Assembly (NCBI GenBank): GCA_039888615.1
Contig: JBDQQS010000002.1
Origin: Flavimaribacter sp039888615
Lineage (GTDB): Bacteria > Pseudomonadota > Alphaproteobacteria > Rhizobiales > Rhizobiaceae
Strand: one strand, 5' to 3'
DNA length: 64,000 nucleotides
This document shows, piece after piece, positions 31,737-40,434 of the stretch. How positions within the stretch are numbered: position 1 is the stretch's first letter; the number at the start of each line of letters is the position of its first letter. The translations under genes and the position numbers were made by a program. Under the pieces are notes generated by a model that saw only the letters and a program-made list of their open reading frames with translations, was not told the DNA's origin and did not search any database.

Positions 31737-33233
31737 ATGGCAACACTTTTTACCGGTGACTGGGTCGTCGCCAATGACGGCGATCGTCATGTCCTGATTC
31801 CCAATGGCGTCGTGGTCGTGGAGGGCGACAGCATCGTCCATGTCGGAACGTCATACGACGGAGCGCCGGAACGGATCATCGGTGGTTCTGGCGCGGCGGT
31901 GATCCCCGGTTTCATCGACGTCCACGTTCACGCCGGTTCGCGGGCGCTGCATCGACTCTTTTCCGATAGCGGGCGTCCGGAACTGTTCGGACAGCCCTTT
32001 CTGGAAGTGGCGATCGGCAGGCCAGGGGCCGTGTGGTCGGGAGGCAAGACGGTCGACGAGATCAGCGGCATGACGGCTGCCGAACGAACGCAACTGGAGG
32101 CGGACTTCACCACGTGTGAACTGATCACCGCAGGCATCACGACTTTCCTTGAGTTCGGCGCGAAGCAGCCGATGCAGGAGGCGCTGGCGCGATCCGTCGC
32201 CCGAATGGGTAACCGGGCATACCTTGCGGCGGGCTTCGAGTCGGGAACCTGGAGCTGTAACGACAAGGGCATGCCGAAGTTCCTCTGGGACGAAGCTGCG
32301 GGCGACGAGGAACTGGCCAAGGGTCTGAAATTCATCGAGTCCGTGCAGGGGAGCGCCGATGACCGCATTCGCGGCGCCTTGACGCCGCGTTTCAGCGACA
32401 CCTGCACGCCCGGCGCGTTGCAGCGGGGCCTGGAGATCGCACGCGAAAGAAAGATGCCGGTCGCCATCCACGCTGCTTACAACATTCACGAATTCTACGA
32501 CATCGCCGTGCGCGAAGGCAAAACGCCGATTGAGTTCCTGGCGGAAATCGGGCTGACCGAGCTGGGGCCGTTGCTCAACTTCGGTCATTGCAATTTTGTC
32601 GGGGACCTGGCCCCGCTGCATTATTCGGGCAGCAATGACCTGCATCTGATCGGCAGCCATAGCTGCACCGTCTCGCATTGTCCCGTCAATCTTGCGCGCA
32701 GGGCGCGTTACCTCGATAGCTGGAAACGCTACAGCGAATCAGGCGCCAACCTGGCCCTTGGAACCGACACCTATCCGCGCGACATGTTCATGCAAATGCG
32801 CATGGCGTCCTACTTCGGAAAAGTAATTTCCCGGGATCTCTATTCGGCGAGTGCCGCAGACGTTTTCGACGCGGCGACAATCGGGCCTGCCCGGTCGCTC
32901 GGGCGCGATGACATCGGCCGGCTGGCCGTCGGAGCGAAGGCCGATATCGCCGTTGTGGACATGACCGGAAATCAGGGCCTGCGCGTAGGGCCGGTGCGCG
33001 ACCCGATACGGGCCATGGTCGAATGCGGAATAGCGGATGACATTTCGACGGTGATGATCAACGGCTCTGTCAGAATGGAAAACCGCGTCGTGGAGGGCGT
33101 CGATCTGGCACAGTTGCGCGCTTCGGCCGACAAGATGGCGCAGGGCCTCTGGGCCGGATTGCAGGACTGGGACCCCTTAGGCAGAACGGCTGACGAGATG
33201 AACCCCTACAGCTATCCCGTGATGAACGCGTAA
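31737..33233 (+). CDS. Amidohydrolase of the TrzA/AtzB/deaminase group
   Basis: The 498-residue cytoplasmic enzyme has the metal-dependent amidohydrolase fold with PGFIDVHVHAGS (about 57-68), IHAAYNIHEF, GHCNF, VSHCPVNLARR and the catalytic Asp in ALGTDTYPRDMF, followed by ARSLGRDDIGRLAVGAKADIAVVDM. This group deaminates or dechlorinates N-heterocycles (guanine, cytosine, s-triazines). The neighbouring RutR-like regulon makes a nitrogenous ring compound plausible as substrate. It converges on the amidohydrolase gene ending at 33234, leaving no gap between stops. Confidence 0.82.
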   Translation: MATLFTGDWVVANDGDRHVLIPNGVVVVEGDSIVHVGTSYDGAPERIIGGSGAAVIPGFIDVHVHAGSRALHRLFSDSGRPELFGQPFLEVAIGRPGAVWSGGKTVDEISGMTAAERTQLEADFTTCELITAGITTFLEFGAKQPMQEALARSVARMGNRAYLAAGFESGTWSCNDKGMPKFLWDEAAGDEELAKGLKFIESVQGSADDRIRGALTPRFSDTCTPGALQRGLEIARERKMPVAIHAAYNIHEFYDIAVREGKTPIEFLAEIGLTELGPLLNFGHCNFVGDLAPLHYSGSNDLHLIGSHSCTVSHCPVNLARRARYLDSWKRYSESGANLALGTDTYPRDMFMQMRMASYFGKVISRDLYSASAADVFDAATIGPARSLGRDDIGRLAVGAKADIAVVDMTGNQGLRVGPVRDPIRAMVECGIADDISTVMINGSVRMENRVVEGVDLAQLRASADKMAQGLWAGLQDWDPLGRTADEMNPYSYPVMNA

Positions 33234-34916
33234 TCACGTCATTTGGTGAACAAGGCGCCCGTCGACCATGGTGAAGAGGCATTCAAGTTCGGTCAGTTTT
33301 TCAGGCGCGAGCGTCACAGGATCCTGAGCCAGAACCGCAAGATCGGCGAGATTGCCCGGCGTCAGGGGGCCTTTTTCCTTTTCATCGCCTGTCAGCATGG
33401 CGCCCGCCACAGTCATGAGTCGCAGCGCTTCTTCCGAGGTCACAGCCTGGCCCGGACCGAGAGCCTTTCCGGTGGTGCGCTCTTGGCGCGTGACCATGTT
33501 CCACAAGGTGAACGCCGGATCATAGGGAATGTTGTCCGTTCCTGCGGCGACGTACATACCGCTGTCGAGCATCGAGCGTATAGGGACGACCGATTCTCCT
33601 CGATCGGCGTCGGCGAAATAGCGGGCGCCGCCCTTCCAGACGAAATAGACCGGAATGGTCGTCACCAGAATATCCATCTGTCTGAGCTTGTCGAGATCTT
33701 CCTGACGGCTTCGCGCAATGTGTTCGACCACCCAACGCCTGCCTCTTATGTCAAAGCGTTCGGCGACTTTCTCGAGGATTGGAACAATTCGGTGAAGATT
33801 GTCCAATGCGATCGTATGCATGCGGATGTCATTGTCTGCGCAAAGCATACAGTACTCCAGGAAGTCGGATTCGTCATTCGCCTGTTCGACAAAACCGGCC
33901 CATCCGGTGTCCGGCAATGACTTTCTCGACAACGCCGCAGACACGGAATTTCCGCCAAAGGCGACATGAAGTCCGCAGGTTCTAAACCAGGAATCGTCAT
34001 TCGTCTCGCCTCTGGCCTCCGACGCCCAATCGTTCAGCGCGGCGCGCGCTTCCCGGAAACTCTCCCAGGCGGGGCTCAGCACGAATCCAAGCCGTGTCGT
34101 GAGCAAATCCTGCCGCCACAGTTCGCGATAGGCGTCGATCGTTCTCTCGGAAAGGCCGTGGCCCTCATAAACGCTGGTCGTTCCAGCCGCGTTGTACAAT
34201 TGCATGGAGCGAACGAGTGCATCTCTGCGTTGCGAAAAGGTAAAGCGCGGGACAGCCGGCAACAGGTCATTGTCAACCGTCGGCCGTGGATTACCCTCCA
34301 CGATAACTCCGGTCGGATCGCCGAACCGGTCTCGCATGATCTCGACGCCATCACATGAGGGTTTGGTTTCTCGGTCTATTCCGTTAAGGCGAAGTGCGCG
34401 CGAATTGAGGGCCGTGTAGCCGGGAGGCTGTCCCCAATTGGCGAAAACAGCGGAGATGCACACTGGATGGTCGGGAGCCGCAAGATCCAGCTCGTTCCGA
34501 TCCGGCATGCGTTTTTCGGCGAGTGTGTCAGGTCCGCCGAAGTAGTATGGAGGCTCGCCCACCGGCATGGTGACAATCCATTCTCCCGCAGGCGTGTTTG
34601 CGGCCGCTGTCCTGATCCTGTTCAGGACATCGGCGATGGATTTCGCGCCTTTGAGGGTGGGTCTGATCGATTTCAGACCCTCGCGGTCCATGTGGGCGTG
34701 CGTGTCGTTGAATCCCGGAATGACGGTGGCGCCATCCAGTTCGATGACCTTCGTGGACGGCCCGACGAGCGCGCGAATATCATCATTGGATCCGACGGCT
34801 GCGATACGGTTTCCGGCGACGGCGATCGCTTCAGTGCAGGTTCCCCGCGCATCCAGCGTTCTTACGCGCCCGCCGAGAAAAATAGTGTTCGCGGCGGGCG
34901 TATCAGAAGGAGGCAT
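33234..34916 (-). CDS. Amidohydrolase 3-family (YtcJ-like) metal hydrolase
   Basis: The 560-residue enzyme shows IFLGGRVRTLDARG, the metal motif PGFNDTHAHMDREG (about 69-82), MHTIALDNLHRIVPILEKV, RWVVEHIARS, YVAAGTDNIPYDPAFTLWNMVTRQ and a typical C-terminal end (GPLTPGNLADLAVLAQDP). YtcJ-like enzymes hydrolyse C-N bonds of uncharacterised substrates. It is the last gene of the minus-strand operon SBP-ATPase-permease-hydrolase, 15 bases after the permease, so it probably acts on the imported compound. Confidence 0.84.
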   Translation of the reverse strand: MPPSDTPAANTIFLGGRVRTLDARGTCTEAIAVAGNRIAAVGSNDDIRALVGPSTKVIELDGATVIPGFNDTHAHMDREGLKSIRPTLKGAKSIADVLNRIRTAAANTPAGEWIVTMPVGEPPYYFGGPDTLAEKRMPDRNELDLAAPDHPVCISAVFANWGQPPGYTALNSRALRLNGIDRETKPSCDGVEIMRDRFGDPTGVIVEGNPRPTVDNDLLPAVPRFTFSQRRDALVRSMQLYNAAGTTSVYEGHGLSERTIDAYRELWRQDLLTTRLGFVLSPAWESFREARAALNDWASEARGETNDDSWFRTCGLHVAFGGNSVSAALSRKSLPDTGWAGFVEQANDESDFLEYCMLCADNDIRMHTIALDNLHRIVPILEKVAERFDIRGRRWVVEHIARSRQEDLDKLRQMDILVTTIPVYFVWKGGARYFADADRGESVVPIRSMLDSGMYVAAGTDNIPYDPAFTLWNMVTRQERTTGKALGPGQAVTSEEALRLMTVAGAMLTGDEKEKGPLTPGNLADLAVLAQDPVTLAPEKLTELECLFTMVDGRLVHQMT

Positions 34917-34931
34917 TGAGGTCGTGTCTCG

Positions 34932-35810
34932 CTATTTGGAGGAATACCAGGGGAATATCCGGCTCTGCAAAAAGGTGAACAGGCGATCCACCATATACCC
35001 CAGGAAACCAAGCGTCGCGATGCCGATGAACATGATGTCGACCCTGAACAACTGATGGGACGTCGCCACCATGTAACCGACGCCAGAACTTGCTCCCGCC
35101 AATTCGGCGGCCACGAGAACGATCAAGGCGATGCCGATCCCCTGCCGCAAACCGACGAGAATGAAAGGCAGAGAAGCGGGTAGGATCACGTTGAACATCG
35201 TCTGGTAAGGCGTCGCGCCAAGGCTCTTGGCGGACCGGACCAGTACTGGAGGCACATCCCGCACGCCGGTAAACGTGTTAAGCCAGATGGGAAAGAACGC
35301 CCCCCAGGAGATCAGGGCGACCTTGGAAGCCTCGCCGATGCCGAACCAGAGCAGCGAAAGCGGTACGAGCGCAATGGCGGGTATCGACCGCATTCCGTGC
35401 AGGACCGGATCACTCAGGTGCTGCACGAGGGCGATGCGACCGGTAAACAGGCCGGCGACGATGCCGAGTACAGCGGCTAAGGCGAAGCCGAGCAGCACGC
35501 GCTGCATGCTTATCGCAATATTCTCGAGAAGCTCGCCCGATTCGACCAGTTCGACCAGGGTGCCGACAACGTCCGACGGGGGCGGGAACAGCAGAATATT
35601 CATCCAGGGAATCACGTGCGGCGTCGCTTCCCAGAGCAGAAGAAACAGCACGACCCCAAGAAGATTGAGCGTCAGCTGCGATATGGTCTTCTTGCGTTTC
35701 TCCGCATTGAGCTTACGCAGGAACGCCTGCTCCTGTTCCTGCCAATGGAATGGGCTTACCGCCGCTTCCGGGCCGTCACTGTCTTGCTTCGACGTCGTCT
35801 GAACGCTCAT
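34932..35810 (-). CDS. SsuC/TauC-type ABC transporter permease
   Basis: The 292-residue inner-membrane permease has a charged N-terminus and about six helices in the BPD-type fold, with the EAA-like loop around LVRSAKSLGATPYQTMFNVILPASLPFILVGLRQGIG. Its start overlaps the ATPase stop by four bases. The group imports sulfonates, taurine, nitrate, hydroxymethylpyrimidine or related small molecules; operon partners (amidohydrolase, RutR-type operator) favour a nitrogen compound. Confidence 0.88.
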   Translation of the reverse strand: MSVQTTSKQDSDGPEAAVSPFHWQEQEQAFLRKLNAEKRKKTISQLTLNLLGVVLFLLLWEATPHVIPWMNILLFPPPSDVVGTLVELVESGELLENIAISMQRVLLGFALAAVLGIVAGLFTGRIALVQHLSDPVLHGMRSIPAIALVPLSLLWFGIGEASKVALISWGAFFPIWLNTFTGVRDVPPVLVRSAKSLGATPYQTMFNVILPASLPFILVGLRQGIGIALIVLVAAELAGASSGVGYMVATSHQLFRVDIMFIGIATLGFLGYMVDRLFTFLQSRIFPWYSSK

Positions 35811-36556
35811 GTGTGGAATGCCTCGTTTACTTTCGCATAGAGCGCGCCGAACTCCGGAGACGCGCGATCACGCGGGTAGGGAAGGTCGACCGGCACGATC
35901 TCCTTGATCCGCCCTGGATGGGGAGACATGATGATGATCTTGCTCGAAAGGAAAACGGCTTCCTCGATATTGTGCGTGATGAACAGGACGCTGAATTTCA
36001 GCTTCTCCCAGAGCCGCAGCACCTCTTCCTGAAGACTTGCGCGGGTCATCGCGTCGACGGCGGCGAAGGGCTCGTCCATCAGGAGGAGTTGGGGCTCGTT
36101 GACCAGCGCTCTCGCGACGGCGACGCGCTGGCGCATCCCGCCAGACAATTCACCTGGATAGCGGTCCGCGGCGTGGGTCAGGTTGATCATCTCCAGGTAT
36201 TTGTCTGACATCGCGCGTCGATCCGCTTTAGATACGCCCTTTAGTCGCATGGGAAACTCGATGTTTTCGCGGGAGGTAAGCCATGAAAAGAGAGCGTATT
36301 CCTGGAAAACGACGCCTCGGTCGGGGCCGGGTCCCTGGATTGCATTTCCGTTGAGCAGGGCGTCGCCCTCCGTCGGAGAAATGAAGCCGCCGATGATATT
36401 GAGAAGCGTCGTCTTGCCACAACCCGAGGGGCCGATCGCGCAGATGAATTCGCCTTGTTCGATGTTCACCGACACGCCTTGCAAGGCCCATGTCGCGCTG
36501 TCGTCGGACGTCGCGTAGATTTTCGATACGTTCTTGATTTCTATTAATGCAGTCAT
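35807..36556 (-). CDS. SsuB/TauB-type ABC transporter ATPase
   Basis: The 249-residue ATPase has Walker A GPSGCGKTT (about 42-50), Q-loop VFQEYALFSWLT, signature LSGGMRQRV, Walker B LLLMDEPFAAVD and switch His in FITHNIEEAVFLS. The LSSKIIIMSPHPGRIKEIV tail is typical of the nitrate/sulfonate/taurine subgroup. It is coupled to the permease by a 4-base overlap and lies 83 bases downstream of the SBP gene. Confidence 0.9.
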   Translation of the reverse strand: MTALIEIKNVSKIYATSDDSATWALQGVSVNIEQGEFICAIGPSGCGKTTLLNIIGGFISPTEGDALLNGNAIQGPGPDRGVVFQEYALFSWLTSRENIEFPMRLKGVSKADRRAMSDKYLEMINLTHAADRYPGELSGGMRQRVAVARALVNEPQLLLMDEPFAAVDAMTRASLQEEVLRLWEKLKFSVLFITHNIEEAVFLSSKIIIMSPHPGRIKEIVPVDLPYPRDRASPEFGALYAKVNEAFHT

Positions 36557-36639
36557 GCGTAGCCGCTATTGCTCGTTCCACCATGTAAGACGCCGCCTCG
36601 GGAGGCTTCCCGAGACGGCTGCGACAGTATCGGTTTTTC

Positions 36640-37662
36640 CTACGCGCTCAGTGTTACGCGATCCGGCGCCAGTTCTTCGAGAGCTTCGGTGTAGAAGGTT
36701 TCGAGGAAGATATCCTTGAGAGGTTTGTCCGGCGCCTTGATAAGATTTTCGGCGATTGCCCATTCAGCGGCCTTGACCAGATCCTCGAGGAACTTGTCGT
36801 CGAAGCGCAGGGCGAACTCGAAATCGACGGTTTCCGAAATGACCGCATCCGGCGTCGTCTTCGTGCGTTCGGCGACGATTTCCGACCATTTCAGGTCTTC
36901 TGCTATGAATTTCTCCGCCTCGAGCATGGCCGCGACGCCAGGTTTGAGGATTTCGGGTCTTTCACTGACTATCGACGTGTTCGTGCACATGAGCTGATGG
37001 CTCGAGAAATACTCCTCCAGACCATCCTGCGTCATGATGAAGGCGTCGTCCTTGATCGCATCCTGCACCACAAAAGCTGCCCGGCTGGTCCAGGAAATTC
37101 CGTCCACGTCGCCCCGCACAACTGCGTTGATTGCATCGCCGGGCGTCATGTTGACGACAGTTACATCGTCCTTGGTGAGCCCCGCCATCTCCAGATAGCG
37201 GTGAAGCATGTAATGGCCGCTGGTGCCGATCCGGGTCGCAATGGATTTGCCCTTAAGGGAGGAGGGGTCGTCCTGTACTGCGCCGCGTTCGGTGCGCATG
37301 ACGATTTTCATGTCCTTGGAATATCGCTGGTAGTTTGCGAATACGATCGGTTTCAGTCCGCGAAGCGCGGCGAACAGGTAGGGCGAATCGGTGGAGGTGC
37401 CGAAATCGGAATCCTCGGTGAGAGCAGATTCCAGAGACTCGCGACCGGAGGCGAAGGTCGCTGCGGTCACGTTCAGTCCATGGTTCGCCCAAGCGCCAAT
37501 TCCGTCAGCGACATAAGGGACAGACCAAGTGTAGCCATCGCTGCCATAGGCGATGGAGACATCATAGGTTTGCGCTGATGCAAAGCGATTTGACATCGCC
37601 AATGCGGCCGTGCCGCCAAGCGCCGTTCCGATGAACCGACGGCGGTCTAACTTGAGAACCAT
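36640..37662 (-). CDS. SsuA/NMT1-like ABC substrate-binding protein with Tat signal
   Basis: The 340-residue protein starts with a twin-arginine signal (LDRRRFIGTALGG...FASA, cleavage near residue 30) and has the two-lobed type II fold of the SsuA/THI5 group: YGSDGYTWSVPYVADGIGAWANHGLNVTAATFASG, FGTSTDSPYLFAALRGL and KGKSIATRIGTSGHYMLHRYLEMAGL. It is the first gene of the operon. The perfect TTGACCA-type operator lies about 210 bases upstream, so its expression is probably controlled by the TetR-family protein encoded next to it. Ligand not decided; pyrimidine- or hydantoin-like compounds are an inference. Confidence 0.87.
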   Translation of the reverse strand: MVLKLDRRRFIGTALGGTAALAMSNRFASAQTYDVSIAYGSDGYTWSVPYVADGIGAWANHGLNVTAATFASGRESLESALTEDSDFGTSTDSPYLFAALRGLKPIVFANYQRYSKDMKIVMRTERGAVQDDPSSLKGKSIATRIGTSGHYMLHRYLEMAGLTKDDVTVVNMTPGDAINAVVRGDVDGISWTSRAAFVVQDAIKDDAFIMTQDGLEEYFSSHQLMCTNTSIVSERPEILKPGVAAMLEAEKFIAEDLKWSEIVAERTKTTPDAVISETVDFEFALRFDDKFLEDLVKAAEWAIAENLIKAPDKPLKDIFLETFYTEALEELAPDRVTLSA

Positions 37663-37872
37663 TACGAAACACTCCTGCGTTTGAGATTTTTGTTCGCAGG
37701 CGTTTCCTACCCATGATGTCAGTCGGCGCTTTTGCCTGTTTTACTTGTTGTCCAACGCCGCTTTCACAACTGTTGGTAACATGCCGGATGTTACCGGTCT
37801 TCTGGTTCCTCAAAGCTGGATGAATTTACGCATAAAAACAACATCCAGAACCGGGTGCGATTCGTAGCTTTA

Positions 37873-37890
37873 CTTGACCAATTGGTCAAG
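37873..37890. promoter_or_regulatory. RutR-type operator, perfect palindrome
   Basis: CTTGACCAATTGGTCAAG is an 18-base perfect palindrome and matches the RutR consensus TTGACCANNTGGTCAA at all positions. It lies between the end of the RutR-like gene and the start of the SBP operon, upstream of the latter. Confidence 0.85.
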
Positions 37891-37910
37891 TGCAGTTGAG
37901 TGTTGTTGGG

Positions 37911-38585
37911 CTATGTCTGATTTACTTTGTGATCGCCATGAATACCGCATCCGCGTAGCACCATGCGCGTGATCAGCTCCGCAGCGGCGTCATAATCATC
38001 GGTTTCGAGATTCTGGCGCCCGAGAACGGATTTAATCTGGACTTCGAAATCCGCATAGGTCTGGGTCGCGGCCCAAATGATTATGAAAAGATGCGCCGCC
38101 GAGACGTCGTCCATTTTTCCTTTTTCGGACCATTGCTTGACGATCTGGGTCTTTTCCTCGACCCACTTGCGCAATTCGTTGCGCAGGAAATCCGACAGGA
38201 CCGGCGCGCCCCTGATCATCTCGTTCGCGAATATTCTCGAAGCCAGGGGGCGCTCACGAGACAACATGACCTTGCGTTTGACATACCCGGTCAGAGCGTC
38301 GCCGGGATCATCGTCCACGCTGATGGCCTGAAACGATTCCAGCCATGGCGCCATGATCGATTGCATGAGGGCCAGGTAGATATCGCGCTTGGTCTTGAAA
38401 TAGTAGTGCACGTTCGACTTCGGGAGCTTTGCAATATCGGCGATCTGTTGAGTCGTCGCGCCGTCGAACCCCTTTTCCGCAAAGACCTTCTCGGCGGCGG
38501 AGAGGATCTTCAACGTATTTCGCATTCGGACGCTGCGATTGCCTATCCGATGCGCCGACTTTCTGATCTGCTTCTTCTCAACCAT
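37911..38585 (-). CDS. TetR-family regulator, RutR-like
   Basis: The 224-residue regulator has a TetR helix-turn-helix (ILSAAEKVFAEKGFDGATTQQIADIAKLPKSNVHYYFKTKRDIYLALM, about 27-74) and a C-terminal half of the RutR/YcdC type (FANEMIRGAPVLSDFLRNELRKWVEEKTQIVKQWSEKGKM, IWAATQTYADFEVQI). RutR senses uracil or thymine in E. coli and controls pyrimidine degradation. Two matching operators flank its gene neighbourhood. The gene follows the FAD enzyme gene by 46 bases and is probably cotranscribed with it, giving autoregulation through the operator at 40041. Confidence 0.84.
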   Translation of the reverse strand: MVEKKQIRKSAHRIGNRSVRMRNTLKILSAAEKVFAEKGFDGATTQQIADIAKLPKSNVHYYFKTKRDIYLALMQSIMAPWLESFQAISVDDDPGDALTGYVKRKVMLSRERPLASRIFANEMIRGAPVLSDFLRNELRKWVEEKTQIVKQWSEKGKMDDVSAAHLFIIIWAATQTYADFEVQIKSVLGRQNLETDDYDAAAELITRMVLRGCGIHGDHKVNQT

Positions 38586-38631
38586 ATGGCTCCCATCAAA
38601 TGCTGCGGATCAAAAAAGCTTTAAAAATAAG

Positions 38632-39957
38632 TTACCCGGATCGCCATGAAGCATGGCGCGAAGCGTCTGCAGCAATATTCACCGCATGTTTGCGCAGCAT
38701 TGGAATCGGGACAACCTCGAAAAACACGCCGCGCGTCCAGGCGCCAAGAATATAAAGCCCCTTCACAGGCGATCCGTCTGCAGTTTCGCTTTGTCCCGAA
38801 AGATCGACCTTCAATCCCAGGCCAAAAGGGTCAGGTGTAACCAGGCCGTCATCCAGCGCCGAGGACAGGAGCGGTTCATCGCGCGGATCGACGCTCGGGC
38901 CGGTCGCGTTGATCACGAGATCGGCCGTCATCTCCCGGTCACCGACACGCAACGCCAGTCCCGACGGCGCTTTGCGAATATTGGAAATGCGTCCTCGACA
39001 AAGCATCAACCTGCCGTTGGCGATCAATTGGGCAATCATTCTGTGGGATGGCGGCGGCGTTCGATGGCGGTGATGGAGCCAATGGCGCAAGCCATGGCGC
39101 GCAAAAGTGGCGCGGTCGCGGGGAGACCAGCTCTGCCAGAATTCGGCGGTTCGTGTTTTCAACGCCTCGACAACAGCAATCCAGTCGCGTTCCGGATTGC
39201 TCCGGATCCCGGCGATGACTGAGCGCCAAAGTCTTGACGGTCGGTCGCATGTCAGATCCGCGACGCCTGGCCAGCTGACGTTGTTGGCGTCGCTCGGCGG
39301 CATGAAAGGCCGGTTTGCAGCCAGGGTGAATCTTGCGTTCGGAGAGACATTTGCGACGGAAAGGACCGCGTCGATGGCTGTCAGGCCCGTGCCGGCGATC
39401 ACCACTTCGTCGGCTCCAACCATGGCGGCTTGCGGAATGTTCCAGGGGTCTTCTGCAAGTCCGGGCATTTCAATGGGCGCAAGGCGGCGAGGCTTCAGGT
39501 TTCCCAGCGCCAGCACGACCTGTTCTGCGCGCAATTCGTTACCATTATCGAGCACCACGCGAAAGCCGCCGGGTACAGGCGTGAGCGATCTGGCGCGCGC
39601 GACATGGTGCGAAAGGCGGGCGCGGTCGCGGATCGCCGAGACGACTTCGTCCATGTAGTCGCCATAAACCTTGCGCGGAAAATAGGTCTCCCCCGCTGTC
39701 ATGCCGTGGCGCTCAAGCCAGGGAATGAAGCGTTCAAATCCCTCCAGCGGATGCGCGTCGAGCTTGTCGGCGGTGACATTGAGCAAATGGCCGGGATTTG
39801 AGGTTGAGTAGGCAAGCCCCCGACCGAGTGCTTCGCTGGGTTCCACGATCGTGAGATCAAGCGCGCCAATCATGGAGAGCGCAGCGGCCTGCCACACACC
39901 TGCGGCCCCTCCGCCGATGATCGCGATCGGCACTTCAGTCTTGTCTGGTTTGGCCAT
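38632..39957 (-). CDS. FAD/NAD(P)-binding oxidoreductase (PF13454-type)
   Basis: The 441-residue protein starts with a dinucleotide-binding motif IAIIGGGAAGVWQA (about 9-22), then GRGLAYSTSNPGHLLNVTADKLDAHP, VVLALGNLKPR, EVVIAGTGLTAIDAVLS, and a C-terminal VINATGPS. This is the FAD-NAD(P)-binding group that includes some hydroxylases of purine or other ring compounds; the reaction is not decided here. A longer frame reaches 40059, but it would run through the operator at 40041-40056, and ATG 39957 begins the homology, so the shorter form is used. It heads the operon containing the RutR-like regulator. Confidence 0.78.
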   Translation of the reverse strand: MAKPDKTEVPIAIIGGGAAGVWQAAALSMIGALDLTIVEPSEALGRGLAYSTSNPGHLLNVTADKLDAHPLEGFERFIPWLERHGMTAGETYFPRKVYGDYMDEVVSAIRDRARLSHHVARARSLTPVPGGFRVVLDNGNELRAEQVVLALGNLKPRRLAPIEMPGLAEDPWNIPQAAMVGADEVVIAGTGLTAIDAVLSVANVSPNARFTLAANRPFMPPSDANNVSWPGVADLTCDRPSRLWRSVIAGIRSNPERDWIAVVEALKTRTAEFWQSWSPRDRATFARHGLRHWLHHRHRTPPPSHRMIAQLIANGRLMLCRGRISNIRKAPSGLALRVGDREMTADLVINATGPSVDPRDEPLLSSALDDGLVTPDPFGLGLKVDLSGQSETADGSPVKGLYILGAWTRGVFFEVVPIPMLRKHAVNIAADASRHASWRSG

Positions 39958-40040
39958 GAGAATCCGTTGATTCACGACGATGCGGGACGCGCGCAGCTTC
40001 TGTCGTAGCCGTAACAGCGCAATACGGATGAAATCAAATT

Positions 40041-40056
40041 CTGACCAACTGGTCAA
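40041..40056. promoter_or_regulatory. RutR-type operator, second copy
   Basis: CTGACCAACTGGTCAA matches TTGACCANNTGGTCAA at all but the first base. It lies about 85 bases upstream of the FAD enzyme start and would control the FAD enzyme-regulator operon. Confidence 0.78.
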
Positions 40057-40163
40057 CATGTTGTGCTTCGTTTGCGGATCCTACAATGTTCGGTTTGATT
40101 GCCAGCCTGTCGAAGTTCTTTGTTGCCAAAATAGAAAAGTGGGCGCGTTGGATCTGAATTCGC

Positions 40164-40183
40164 CGGACCGGAATTCCGGTCCG
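40164..40183. promoter_or_regulatory. 20-base perfect palindrome upstream of the TRAP operon
   Basis: CGGACCGGAATTCCGGTCCG is fully self-complementary and lies about 250 bases before the TRAP binding-protein gene. It has no T-run and is not a RutR-type site, so an operator for another regulator is the simplest reading. Confidence 0.5.
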
Positions 40184-40434
40184 TCAACAAATGGACAACA
40201 TATTCGCGGCGTCACATGCGAACGTCAGGGCGAGGTCTGGCGGGCTGAGCGGGAACGGTGAGGCTGGCGTACATTCTATGCCCGTGTGTGTCTGATCTTC
40301 CAGCTAGACCTTACACTAAAGTTGGTGTTTGATTGGAAACGGGCGCTCTGGACTTTGGAAGATAAAGTCCATATGGAGCCTCAACGACCGAGAAGGGAAC
40401 TTTGGTCGTGTCATCACCCTATGGGAGGATCTTA

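Larger units (their letters stand above)
39958..40434. other. Divergent control region between the FAD enzyme and the TRAP operon
   Basis: No gene is seen. The interval holds a RutR-type operator (40041-40056) near the FAD enzyme side and a 20-base perfect palindrome (40164-40183) nearer the centre, both listed separately. Confidence 0.55.
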
